DNA from: Asterochloris sp. CNOR1
Lineage: Eukaryota > Chlorophyta > Trebouxiophyceae > Trebouxiales > Trebouxiaceae
Direction of reading: 5' to 3'
Assembly: GCA_963969365.1 (NCBI GenBank)
Contig: OZ017748.1
Span: 1,364,001 to 1,428,000 of the forward strand
DNA: 64,000 nucleotides
Shown: positions 11,391 through 22,755 of the stretch, in pieces
How positions within the stretch are numbered: the first letter of the stretch is position 1
Layout: each line of letters opens with the position of its first letter
Program-made: the position numbers and the translations under genes
The notes under the pieces: generated by a model
What the model saw: only the letters and a program-made list of their open reading frames with translations
The model's database searches: none
Told to the model about the DNA's origin: nothing

Positions 11391-11900
11391 GTTGGCAGCC
11401 ATGGCATGCAAAGGGCTCACCTGCTTTCTGCAGGCTGGCAACAGCTCTATCAATGGTGTCATGCTCTGCTGCATCCTTTGCTGCGCACGCGGTAGCCTGC
11501 ACGGCAGCTTGGCCTTCAGTGAAAGGTGACACATCTGCGCTGGATGCTCTATCAACAGAGGCTTGTGTCAAATGTGTGCCAGCCCACTGTTTGAAATCAG
11601 AAGGATTAGAATAGCACTCAGAACAGACTGGGTCTGTCAGTGCCAAGAGCTGTCCAGCAGGAGCGGGGGCAAAGTAGTGCCAGAAGCTGCCCTGCATCGT
11701 CAGGTTGGTGAGCTGGTCCAGGTGAAACCACCCTCAGCCGGTCGATGTGCAGCTTGATTGAAGCCAAGCTGCCCTGCAACGGCCGATCGCCACTCTCAAG
11801 GGCAAACCTGACATTGCCCAGCTCGCATTTTGCCATGGACCAGCGCCTCCCTGAGGTTTCCCAACATGAAATTGAATGATGGATGATGAACACCACCACG
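11380..11900 (-). CDS. Possible minus-strand exon(s), unrecognised
   Basis: Two overlapping minus-strand frames look coding in composition. One, near 11840-11700, contains LGNVRFALESGDRPLQGS and a following helix-like stretch. The other, near 11697-11380, contains GSFWHYFAPAPAGQLLAL, a Cys-x2-Cys (CSEC) and a Glu/Ala-rich end. The two frames differ, and no credible intron separates them. This may be a broken gene, a frame error or chance. Neither piece matches a family I know. Confidence 0.25.
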
Positions 11901-12980
11901 ACCCCACTCACGGCCTAGCCCAGGAAGGGGGGCTTGCACCCCTGCTCCAGGCCCAGCATGCGAAATGCTCAAGGGGCGACCAGCCAGCCCTGCTCAAGTG
12001 TGTTGGCAGCCAGCCAGGCGCTGGGTGGGCACGACAAAAGTGTGGCAGCTGTGTTGCCCCTTCATAAGGTCTGCAGGGCTCATTTGCTTGCCGTCTTTGC
12101 CTGGCAGCAGGTATAGGCAATCCAGCACTGGCAGCAGAGCATGAGCGCCACATGGAGGGACCTGTTCCACAGCAGGGGTTGATCAAGCAGCTGCAGCTGG
12201 CAGGCAGGTGTCTGAAGCTGCTGGGGAAGTCATTGGACATCCACAGGAGTCTCAGCAATGTTGCCCCTTCTGAATCAGGTCCCTCATACCTTTCTCATCC
12301 CCATATAGGACAGTTCTTTGAACTAGAGACCGCAGACTTTGGCAGCAGCAGTGCTGCAATGTGCGCAGCGATTTGACTCATCATGAGCCATCGTACCCAG
12401 CACTGCATGGCCTCAGCAGAAGCTGACCTTGGATTCCTCTCATTGCTGTAATGCTGGCAGGCCTGTCGATCACCGTCATCTGACTTGTAATAGGGCAACG
12501 ACCCAGCATTGCCAGGTTCAGGTTGTTTGCATGATGGTCAGCAGGCAGTGAAGCTGAGCGGGATGGCATCGGGCAGACTTGCCAACAACATCTGTGAGTT
12601 GACTTTTCCTGCCGTTTGCAAAGACAGCTCAAATGAGTGCAATCACACAGCGCCAAACATGCAGACACAGGACCGCGCATGCAACTGAGGCTGCATCCAG
12701 CAGGTACGTCATCGCGCCAGACCTGCCTTCAACCTGGTTGAGGCCTGCATGGTTGTCCGGCCTCAGGTAGCTGTTGAGGGCACAGCTGGCTGCTTGCATG
12801 AGCAGAACCCTGTCCTGTTGGGCGCAAAAGTGTACATGTCAAGCTGTGCCAGCCATCTTGCCACAGTGCTCTGCATTGCAAAGAGATGCCAAGCAACTTT
12901 GCTGCCTGCACCCCTACCATCTGCGCAGGATCTGTCGGCCCCAGCGCCAAAGCCTTGCTACATGCCTCCAGTCCCTGATG
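11900..12980. other. No confident gene
   Basis: Only short frames on both strands are visible, none with family resemblance or consistent splice structure. It lies between the divergent starts of the membrane protein gene (-) and the large + strand gene, so it may hold promoters or leader exons. No motif is clear enough to name. Confidence 0.4.
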
Positions 12981-12989
12981 GCCTTGCTT

Positions 12990-15900
12990 GCCCTGCAGGC
13001 CCAGGGTGGGAGGCGGCATTGGAGGGACTGGCCGTCAAATGGACCGTGCAGGGGGCACCTGCTGCCAGCGCCCTGAAAAGGTGATGTCATGTCTGCATCG
13101 TGCCATGACCACATTGAGCAGAAGCTCATCATTGTGCCAATCATGCATTGCCCACAACTTCCATCTCTTGCACCAGACCAGTACACAATTGATACAGCCC
13201 TATGCCTGAACACAAAACATGCATCTGCCACACTGCAGTCATCACATTCAGCTCACACACCCCACAGGCAACAGGCTACTCACCACAGATGCACACCATC
13301 TTTCTCTCCGTGTGCACTGGCTGCAGCCTGTTGTCGCCTGCTGCAGGGAGCATTATTCCCCGCAACCCTGACCATGGCAGCCTCACAAACTGTAAGCAAT
13401 CTGGTGGTGCAGGGCTTGAGCGGACAGCTCCATCAGCGCAACTGGTAGCAGGCCAGCCTTGCACTATCTCTCTCTTTCTTGTGCGTTTCACTGTTGCTCT
13501 TTCACCCCGGGTGCAGGAAGATCTGGACACAGTCAGTGCCTGCCAGCTACACAAACGAGCAGCCCTCCATAGCCATCTTGTGCCCAGCGATCCTGTCTGC
13601 TTGTTGCACTGTTGGTTGCCCAACACTCTCTGCAGCAGAACCCAGTTCTGGAGGCAGCCCGAGGGGCCCAAGGTGGAGCACACGCCCACCACCATCCCCA
13701 ATGAGCTGCAGAATCTCCCAGTCTGCCCAGTCCACAATTTCTCAGCCTTGCCCCTCATGCAGCAGGGAGGGCGAGGGCTGGGAGGTGCCTGAAGGCCCTT
13801 GTGAGGAGCACAAGCCAATCATAAGGAACCTGTATCTCAGCGAGGCCAAGCGGCGGAGGTGGCGTGAGCCGGACGGCGCCAAGCAGCGTCGGAGAGAGGA
13901 AAGGGAGTGTGGTGCTGAGTGGGACGAAATTGCGATGGCCTGCGATGAGGCAGGGTTCTGGCCTGCCGTGGAGGTCAGCCGCGACGGGGTAGACCAGCGG
14001 CAGCAGGAGCAGCGCGGACCCCAGGAGCCACTGTTTGACCTCAACTCATTTGAGGTGAGAAGAGGCTGCAGTGCACCTTTGGCCAGCCAGACTGTAGGCC
14101 CAGACACTCGGCCTGCCTGGCTAAGGTGTCAATTTCATGCAGCGCCGCTCCTTGCTGCCTTCCTGCCTGCCATCGGCAGCAGAACCTGGGCTTTGCTTTC
14201 ACCTCCCTGCCTGCCTGCCTGGCAACAGTTTGAACATGTTCTCTCAAGCCTGTGCCCTGCCTGCAGGCATTCCCAGTGCCAAGCCAGGGACACGTGCAGC
14301 TGCCTGCGCGCCAGGCCCCAGAGGGTGAGCGTCCCAGCAGCTGCCACAAGTCCCACTCCTACCTCAGCAAGATCGTGTGCAGCAATGCCTCCTCTGCAAT
14401 CTTGGCACCAGAAGTTGCCTTGAAGCAGTCTGCCTTGGGCTGGATTGCTTCACTCAATAAATTGCTCCATCCACCGATAGCCTGACTGGTGGTCATGTAC
14501 TGCATTGCCGTCCCCTTTTCATAGCCAGCACTTGCCCAGCGCTTAGGGCGCGGCAGCCTGAGCGCTTCACTCACGTCTGCAGGTGCCGTGCCCAAGAGCT
14601 TTGCTGAGGCGGCCAAGCAGCACCGGCCTGGCCCCATGCCACGTCAGCAGGCACCCCGCCAGCTGGCAGCACAGGTGGCAGAGGCTCCTGCTGCGTCCTC
14701 TGGGCAGCAGCAGAAAGGAGAGGGGGGTGGATGGGTGGCCCGCGCAGAGGCTGAGCGGCGCCGGCAGCAGGACGTGGCTGCCAGGGCTGCCGCTGCAAAG
14801 CAGCAGCGTGAGGCAGCGGAAAAGTCTGCATCACAGGGTGCAGAGGTGCTCGTGGCTGCAGAGACAGCTGCTGCTGAGACGACAGCAGAGCCGCAGGCAG
14901 CAGCAGAGCCGGCTGCTGCAGAGCCAGTGGAGCTGCAGGCGGCAGTCAAGCCGGCGGCAGCAGAGCCAGCTGCTGCAGAGCCAGCTGCTGCAGAGCCAGC
15001 GGAGCTGCAGGCGGCAGTCAAGCCGGCGACAGCAGAGCCAGCTGCTGCTGAGGCGTTACAGGACGCCCATCAGGCAGGAGCCTGCCCAGTCAGCTGCAGT
15101 TCTTGAACAGCAGGGGAAGCCGGGTGCTGCTGGCAGGAGTGCGGCAGGCAGCCCTGAACCCCGCAAGACGAATTTGAGCAAGCATCAGCTTAGGGGAACA
15201 AGAAGGAGGCCTCCCGCAAGAAAAAGGCAGGGAGCAAGAAGCGTGGCAAGGAAGCTTGCCGCTCTGCCGGCACCTGCAGCGCTCCTGACGCTGAGCCTGC
15301 TGCTGCTGAGGCAGCCACCAAGGAGGGCGAGCTGGTGAGGGGGCAGTCAATGATGGCCGAGCTGCCAGTGGAGCAGGCTGCCTGCATGGCTGCTCCAATG
15401 GAGGCTGCAAAGCCCGCCAGAGATGCTGTGCAGGCTGCCGCTCCTGCAGCGGGCAGCGCCCTGCTGCCACAGGATCTGCCCCCTGCCACTGGCTGGCCAG
15501 TTGCACAGGAGGCAGCTGGCATGTGTGCAGTCCTGGCGCCAGCAGCAGCCACGAACCTCCCCGAGCCTGCAGCACTAGTGCCAGCTGTAGCCGGCAACCA
15601 GGCGTCCCAGCAAGCCGTTGAAGATAAAGCTCCGTCCTGCCAGCTGCAGGAGGCCGGCCAAGCAGCCCTGGCCAGGCCCCTACAGGCAGGGCGAGACTCA
15701 AGTGGGACGGGAGCAGAAGCTGAGGGGCCCGACCTAGTCGCGCCACCAGGGCCACCCTTGAGAAAGGCGCAGCGGCAGCCGGCAGCCATGCCCCACAGCT
15801 GGCTGCTGATGCGTCTTTGGCCTGGCAGCTGTAGCCGGAGGGCGCTTCAGACGGTGAGGGGGCCGCACCAGCCGCAGGCAGCGCCCCCTCCGAGTCAGAG

Positions 15901-18900
15901 GCACAGGCAGCAGTGGGGCTGCCAGGCTGGCCTCCCTGCAAGGCAGCGGCAATGAGGTCGTGGCTAAGCGGCATGACCAGACTGTCGGGGACTTGAGCAT
16001 GGCCAGCCAGCTGCAGCAGGAAGTGGACCCTCGCGGTTCAGGTGTGTGTCATGACGCTGGACAGGTGCTTGTGGGGGGAACTAAAAGGGCTACTCATGGC
16101 CAGCAGAATGTGCATGTGCTATATGCTGCCTCATGTTGTGCATCACCGACAGCCCACCTTGAGGGATCCTGTGCTTGACAGCTTGCTGAGGTGTCCGCTC
16201 CACAGTCTGCTGCAGCCATCTGCTTCTGTGCACATCTGGGGTTCAGTTGCAACGTGCCTGCCCTGCGGGTGGCGCAGCTCAGGCGGAGCCCTCTGGCAGC
16301 ACTGGGTAGCGGGGACAAGCTCGCCCCTCCGGTGCACCTCCCCGCTGGTGAGCCTTACTGCAGTTCCATGCACTACCACAAGGAGACAGCCTACATCTGG
16401 GTACCCTGGCTTGCATCTGGGTAGCGTCGCACAGACAGAGCCAGCGAGGCGGGCTGGCCAGAGTGGGATCGTGCCCACACCTATGGGTCACTGGTTGGTG
16501 GCTGAATGATCTTCTAGCAGTGAGTGTTACCTCCTGCAGGCAAGGGGCCCACCCAAGCCACCACCTCTGATCAGAGCGTGTAGCAGCCCAGGAGGAGAAG
16601 GAGGCGCCGCCATCCATGATGGGGACAGCCTCGGGACTGGAGGCCATAGAGGGCACCAACACCAGTGCTCAGGCGTCCTCAAGGTGAGTACCTGGGCTGC
16701 GCTGCCTGTTAAAACCTGTGGCTGGTCCCTGGCTCTGTGTTGACTGCACCATGCCACTCAAGCAGGATATTGCAGTCTGCAAAGCACATATAGGACAACA
16801 ACAGCACCCTGATTGGCCCTGCTGTACTGCACTGATCGGAGAGCATCTCCTGAGAGCCATGCAATGCTGCTGTGCAGGCTTCCACAGCAGATCAGCCAGG
16901 ACACTGGTGTCTTTGAGGCCAACACAGTCTGCGCAGGGGACACACCGGCCGCTGCCAGGCTTGCCCCGCCGGAGGGTGGGCAGGTGGTCAGTACCAGGCA
17001 GGAGCATGGAGTGGTTGCAGGTGAGGGCTGATGAGCTGCCCTTTGAGTCTGCTCCTGAAGTGCTTGCAATGCAGTCTACTTGTGCAGGGATCAGGCAGCA
17101 CCAGCCATGGGTGCCGCTCAAGCTGCAAATGCCCCATCTGATGAGCCTGGTGAATCATTTTCAACAGCTGTCCTCAGAGGCCAGACGCTGCTCAGCCTGA
17201 GCCCAGCGCGACTTGTCCTCTGCCAGCTTCTTTCCCTGTCGACAACGTGCTCATTCCTGCAGATGAGGCTGCTCTTGCGCCTCCTGCTGTGGTCCAGCAG
17301 ACACACCTGCCCATGTTCGGCAACCTGACCGCCGACGAGATATGGGAGGTGGCGGGGCCATTGCCCCCAGTCAGGACCAGGCAGCGAGCATATAAGGATG
17401 GCGCCAGCACCCTCACATCGACTGCCCCACGGTGAGCCAGCTGCGGTTGAGCATAAGTTCTGTGATGTCTGAGTGGGTCACCCCTGCACCCCCCTGGTTC
17501 AGCTTAAACTGGCACATTAGCCTGTTGCTGTTAGCGCACAGCTTTTGCTTTCCACACTGCTGTCCTTGATATCCACAGTGGATAAGGGCAGCTGCTGAGA
17601 GCTCCCTTTCTCCTTTGCTTGCTGGACAGCACCTCTCTGACGTGGCGTTGACTCTGCCCTGCAGTGCAACGGACTGCCGGGATGAGGGGTCTGCTGGCGT
17701 TGCCGAGGCACAGGGCAGTGTCACCCTCAGCCCGCAGGAGGCAGGGCAGGAAGTTGCCCGTCTGCAGCAGTCACCAGGTGAGGGCACAGCTCATGTCAGG
17801 CAAGGGAGGGAGCACAGCATGTGTTGCTCCTCACACATTGAAAGTGTGTGGGGTTGTGGCACCCAGTATCGGGGAACTCCCCTGCAAAGCCGAATGTATT
17901 CAGAGGCATCTTCTGCAGGGCCTGGTTCAGCCATGCTGCCGCTGCTGCTCCTGTGCCAAAATTCCTCCTGCAAGGTGGACTGGTGCAGATCCCTGCTGAC
18001 ATCAGCAGCCCAGTCACACTGCCTGTTGCAGGCCTGTGCCGGCAACTGGCCACCCACGCTTGCACTTGTGCAGGTTCACTGGCGGCACGCTGCTGGTGAT
18101 GGGATGTCCTACACACTGCAGACCTGCTCACCCCAAGAGCTGAACTCTCCTGGCCTGCAGGCGATGCTGCTGCAAGCGTGAGCGATCTCGAGCCTGGAGC
18201 TGCCCAGGGGCAGGCTGCCTGCAAGGAGCCCCCCACGCTCAACATGGACCGCCTGCCCAGCGAAGTCAACCCAGCGGTGTTCGACAATGCGCTCGCTGTC
18301 CAGGAGAAGTGCCAAGGGTTTGCAATTGGCTCCATGCTGGGTGCCTCGGCAGAGGCCAGAACCCTGACTGAGCAAAATAGGTGGGGCCAAGTTGGCAAGA
18401 TCATGCATGCAATCAGTGATCTGCAGACAGCTCAGCTGTGCCTGCCGCACAATGGAATGCTGCCAGGAGGTAGTTTGCGCTCCTTGCAGCAAAGAGACGA
18501 CAATGCCATGGCTTATGCTGCCAGCAGGCCGGATGGTCCCTCTGTGTTGCTCACATTGCCCTCAGATTGACGGCATCTAATCCCATGTGTCTTGCTGACC
18601 ACCTGCAGGACAGAGGAGCACGGAAAGGTGGTCCCTGGGCCCCCTGCCTCTGTCACTGGCCCAGAGGGGCGGGTGAAGGAGCCAGCAACGCCCGGACAGG
18701 GGGTTGCAGCGCTGATGGGCAGCAGCCTGAACAGCATGAGCCAGGGCAGTGAGTCAGGTGTGTCTCCTGCCTTCCTCAGGGATGGCTTAGGTCTTGCCAG
18801 CAGACAGGCCTGTCCCGCTCAGGAACCTGCCAGGATGGGCTGCAAGGGCAACAACTACTGACAAGGTGAGGCTTGATTCCATTTGACCTGAGCTGGACAG

Positions 18901-21900
18901 GGTTGACTTGCCTGACAGTGCAACGGCTGCTTTTGGGGCTTAAGATGCGTGCACAGCCGTTGGGCTGGGGACCCCTGGTTGGTCCAGACAGGGTGAGGCT
19001 GTCTGCCGAATGCTGGTGGCGCTGAGCTGGTCAAGCAGCAGGCACATCTGACACAAACTGGGTTCGTGGAGCCCCAAAGCCAAGGCTGCCACAGCGCCAC
19101 AGGCGTGGCCGTGTTGGGCACAGACAGGAGGAGAGTCGGGCTGTGCTGCACCTGTGGCCAGATCGTGCACTGTTTCATGCTGGTATGGTGGCCGTTTCAA
19201 CAGCCAGGACCAGCTGCAAGGCTTAGCACATCGAGTCACGAACTTTGTGACTGACTGGCATTCCCTTCCTGTGCAGGGGCCACGTCACGAGAGGGATCCC
19301 CCGAAACGACAACATTCCGTGCAGGGCCTGAGCAGGCAGCTGCCGGCACCCAGCCTGTGGTGGAGGTGGGTGACGGGCTCGGAACACTGCTCAAGCCTTG
19401 AAGTGGCTCTGGTGGACTTGCTGCTGCTGCCCCAGCACCTGTTAGCTGCAGGTTGTGCAGGTGACAATGCTTTGATCTGATTTGTGAGAGGCCTGCCGGC
19501 TGCTCAGCAGAGCTGTCTGCCGGAGTCAGGACGCCACCTCTGCCAACAACGGCCTGCGCACTGGTGCTGCCGCCTGTTGTGAGATAGCTGGGTATGCGGT
19601 GCAGGCCTCAGCATGCCTGTCAGGAGAGGCGCCTGCCTGCTGGCTGTCAGCCCAAAGCATGCGAGTGTGGCTGGCAGGCTGCCGAAGGGCTGCTGGTTGG
19701 TGTCCGCAGGTGGACAGAGGTGCTCAGAGGAAGCAGGACCGGCAGGCCCGCGCTTGCTACTGGTGCCACAAGGCTGGGCACAAGGCGGCAGGTGGGCAGT
19801 GCGTGACAATCTTGCAGGTGCAAAGACATGGTCCTTCCCCATGCAGTCTCGACCTCACTTGGGGCACGCTGTAGCAAGCTTGTTGCCAGCGGGCTGCCAA
19901 ACCTAAGAGCCCAATAGCAACCCTGCTGGCTGGCACACTTGTCTGGGCAGATGCAATTGACCCGCCCTTTTCCACCTGCAGCATGCCCATTGCGCTCGGA
20001 GAGCCTAGGGCAGTCGGGCCTGCCAGAGCAGGGGCAGCGCTCTGGTGAGGCCTCAGGGTCAGATGGCTGCCTGTGCGCAATTGCTGCAAACCTTTTGGTC
20101 CCCTTCTGCCCTCCATGCTGCTGCAAGCTGCTTCAGCTGTGGCTGCTGCTGGAGGGCATTGGCATGCCTGATGTGGACTCTGCTTCCTGTCGGTGCAAGA
20201 ACAACTGCCAGTGGCAGCAATATGCCTGCTGTATGCTCTGCTGCATGCTGCTGACTTGTCAAAGCCTGTCCTGGTCGCTCACACTCAGGGCATCAGGATG
20301 GATCACCGCATTCCCAGCTCCTGCAGGGGGACTTGCCAGCACCGACATCACCACAGCACACGTGGAGGTTACAGGCCAGCCTGCAGCCACGACTTCACAT
20401 GCGTCACAGGCTGGCCTGGCTACGGTGGCAGATGGACAGCACACAACGACCCTGGCGTGCACCAACGAGCTGCGACCAGCACAGCTGCCCTTCCCAGGCT
20501 TCCCTGAGCCTGCACAGGCATCGCCTGCTGAGGCAGTGCCCATCCGGAGCAAAGTGCCAGCGGCCTCTGCTGTGCCCAGCCCTGTGCACACCTGCGACCA
20601 GAGCAAGCCGGTGGACAGTCATGCGCTGACGCACAGGCAGGCGCACCCAGAGAGCACTGTTTCAACTCCCAGCCTGCCTTGGCAGCAGCAGCATGAGTGC
20701 ATCACCAGGACAGCATCACGCGTGCAGACGGCCACAGCGCAGACGGGGAGCACCCCCAGGGACAGGCTGGCGCTGTGCCCTGGTTCAGGCATGGCCTGCC
20801 CATGCTGGTCGTCGAGGGGCAGTGGGTGCAGCCAAAGTGGCCCGCACCTCCCTCCCAGCCCCGCCTCAAGTTGCCAAGCAGCCTGTGGCGGCAGCAGCTC
20901 AGCGGCCTCATGGCTGCCCACCCCGAGTGGGGTCACTCGCAGGAGTGCAGGCAGCAGGCGGTGACTGCCCTGCAGCAGAGGCACGTTGCAGATGCAACGA
21001 AAGCATTTGGGCAGCCTGGGGGCAGCCAGCTGCAGCAGCCCCAGGCCAGGGTGCACCAGCCAGCCGCGCAGGCAGGCCACTCCGTGCAGGGGCCCAGCGG
21101 CCGGTGGTACCACATCATGCAGCTCAAGCCTGAGCCACAGCCCTGGTGCACCTTCTGCCAGGAGCACGGGCACTGCACCACGGCCTGCACCCCCTTCGCC
21201 TTCTCCACTCTGCTGGGGGACGACGGTCGGGACCCGGTCACTGGCGAGAAGGTGAGCAGCACCAGCACATGCCCACCTGCTCATCTGGGTGCAAGGGCCA
21301 GCTGTGCATGCGGTCTGCACAACCTCCTTGGGTTCCGCGGACACAGGACGTTCCAAGTGGCAGCCAGGGAGGCCAGGTGAGACACATCAAGCAAACGGTC
21401 CCTGCATGTCGCAGTCAAGACCTGAAGTGCTGCTCGTGCGCTCCCCACTTGGGCAGCTGTCCAGTTGCCGCTGTTGGCTGTGCAAGTGCCCAGTGTGAGG
21501 CCTTGGGCAGAGGAGCCAGCAAGGGGCAACAGGGATCAGCAGCAGCTGGCCTCAGGCAGGGTGCTCTCTGCGGAGCGGGTGGCCATTGGAGCAGTGTCCC
21601 CACAGCAGGAGACAAGCCATGCTGCGGTGAGCAGCAGCTGCCTGCCTGCACACCCACCTGCTGGAGATGGCTGCTGTGCCCATTGCATGACTGCTTGGCC
21701 CTCTTGAGGACTTGAACATTGCAGGGCAGCATGTGACCCCTTGCAGTGCAGCAGCATTGCAGCACAGGTGCATGTGCTCCTCTCGCCTGCGCGGCCTCTC
21801 TCATCAGCTTATGCACCATGCCCTGCAGGCTGCAGGCTGCAGGCAGCACTGTGCAGCTGCACGCCTTTGGCGCCGGCCCGTCAGCAGAATCAAGCCACGT

Positions 21901-22015
21901 GCCAACAAGCGGCAGGGCAGGGCGCCAGCGTCAGCGCGGCAACAGGGGCCGTGGCAGGTGCAGACCTGGCGGCAGGGCCAACCGCCGCAACCAGCAGCGG
22001 CAACAAGGTGAGGCC
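12990..22015 (+). CDS. Large low-complexity protein with CCHC zinc knuckles, unknown
   Basis: Boundaries are approximate. Coding-like blocks are ~12990-13081, ~13510-14054 (basic/acidic, EAKRRRWREPDGAKQRRR), 14584-15100 and 15197-15950 (Ala/Glu/Pro-rich, with a Lys-rich KKEASRKKKAGSKKRGK patch), ~16600-16682, ~16880-17020, ~17240-17432, ~17665-17778, ~18165-18380, ~18608-18755, ~19277-19365, ~19700-19800, ~20320-21252 and ~21845-22012. A near-canonical knuckle (CYWCHKAGHKAAGGQC) lies near 19760. A canonical C-x2-C-x4-H-x4-C knuckle (CTFCQEHGHCTTAC) lies near 21145-21190. The last block is Arg/Gly/Gln-rich (GRGRCRPGGRANRRNQQRQQ). CCHC knuckles and RG-rich tails commonly bind RNA, so nucleic-acid binding is inferred. 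The catalytic domains of known CCHC enzymes and retroelement pol domains were not seen. It could be more than one gene. Confidence 0.45.
14880..15060 (+). repeat. In-frame minisatellite (AAAEPAAAEP/ELQAAVKPA units)
   Basis: Two near-identical units of roughly 70 bp, each with GAGCTGCAGGCGGCAGTCAAGCC followed by short GCAGAGCCAGCTGCT repeats, lie in the coding frame of the low-complexity gene. They give alternating Ala/Glu/Pro peptides and one shared ELQAAVKPA block per unit. Confidence 0.85.
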
Positions 22016-22019
22016 TGTG

Positions 22020-22755
22020 CAGCTGCAACCATGCATCACTGCAAGGATGTGCAATCAAGGCCAGCACCAGCAGGGCCTCGATTGTTGCATGCTGTGTCGG
22101 AAGCAGGCCTCCCGCAAATGCCTCACAGCACCTGCTGCCATGCCTGCTCACTGCTCAGGGCTTTCACAGGGGTTTTCTGCTGCAGGATCTCAGAGAAAGC
22201 ACTACAGTAAATGAAGGAATGATGAAACGCCACCAGCATTCAGTCACCCATCCCAGATGTGCCCGTTCATGCTCTTTATGTGCGCATATGGCACATCACT
22301 GATGTAGCTGAGCTTGCTCGCTTTCCCAGTGACAAGATCTTTCCACTGTGTGCCTCATGTCAGCAGCAGATTGTGCCATGGTTTCCACTGAATGCTGTTG
22401 CTGAGCTGTCGTGTAATGTGTCAGTCTGGCCAGGCCCAACAGGCTGCCTCATTGACTTCCCTCTGGGAGTATGTCTGACAGGCCCTGGTGCCGCAGCAGC
22501 CGTAAGCAGCAGATTACTGTCGCTTCATTACTTTGTATACACCACAGTCAGCAAGGCATGCTGCAGAGCTTCTGAAGCAAGCAAGAATCATGCAAAGAGG
22601 GGGGAGTTCATTGGTGAAACAGGCACATTTCATTCAGCTGATGCAATGCAAGCATCTGGTCTGCGTTTCATTGAGTCTCTGTCGCAGGCAGCATGTTGAG
22701 CTGCATGGAAGTCTGGCTTTGGTGGGCTGCATGCGTTGGCATTGTCTTTGTAAGA
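22020..22755. other. Intergenic between convergent genes
   Basis: It lies between the end of the CCHC gene (+) and the stop of NAGS (-). A 146-codon open frame (22259-22699, +) has no recognisable domain and an irregular composition, so I regard it as chance. No RNA gene or repeat is seen. Confidence 0.45.

Noticed and set aside
15090-15974. 294-codon minus-strand open frame
   Set aside because: It is the antisense shadow of the Ala/Glu/Pro-rich + strand coding blocks in GC-rich DNA, with no domain of its own.
12990-22015. CCHC gene as a retroelement gag remnant
   Set aside because: Zinc knuckles alone are not enough. No protease, reverse transcriptase, integrase or terminal repeats are visible, and many spliced exons are present.
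22259-22699. 146-codon + strand open frame
   Set aside because: No family resemblance, irregular composition, and a position in the 3' intergenic zone of two convergent genes.
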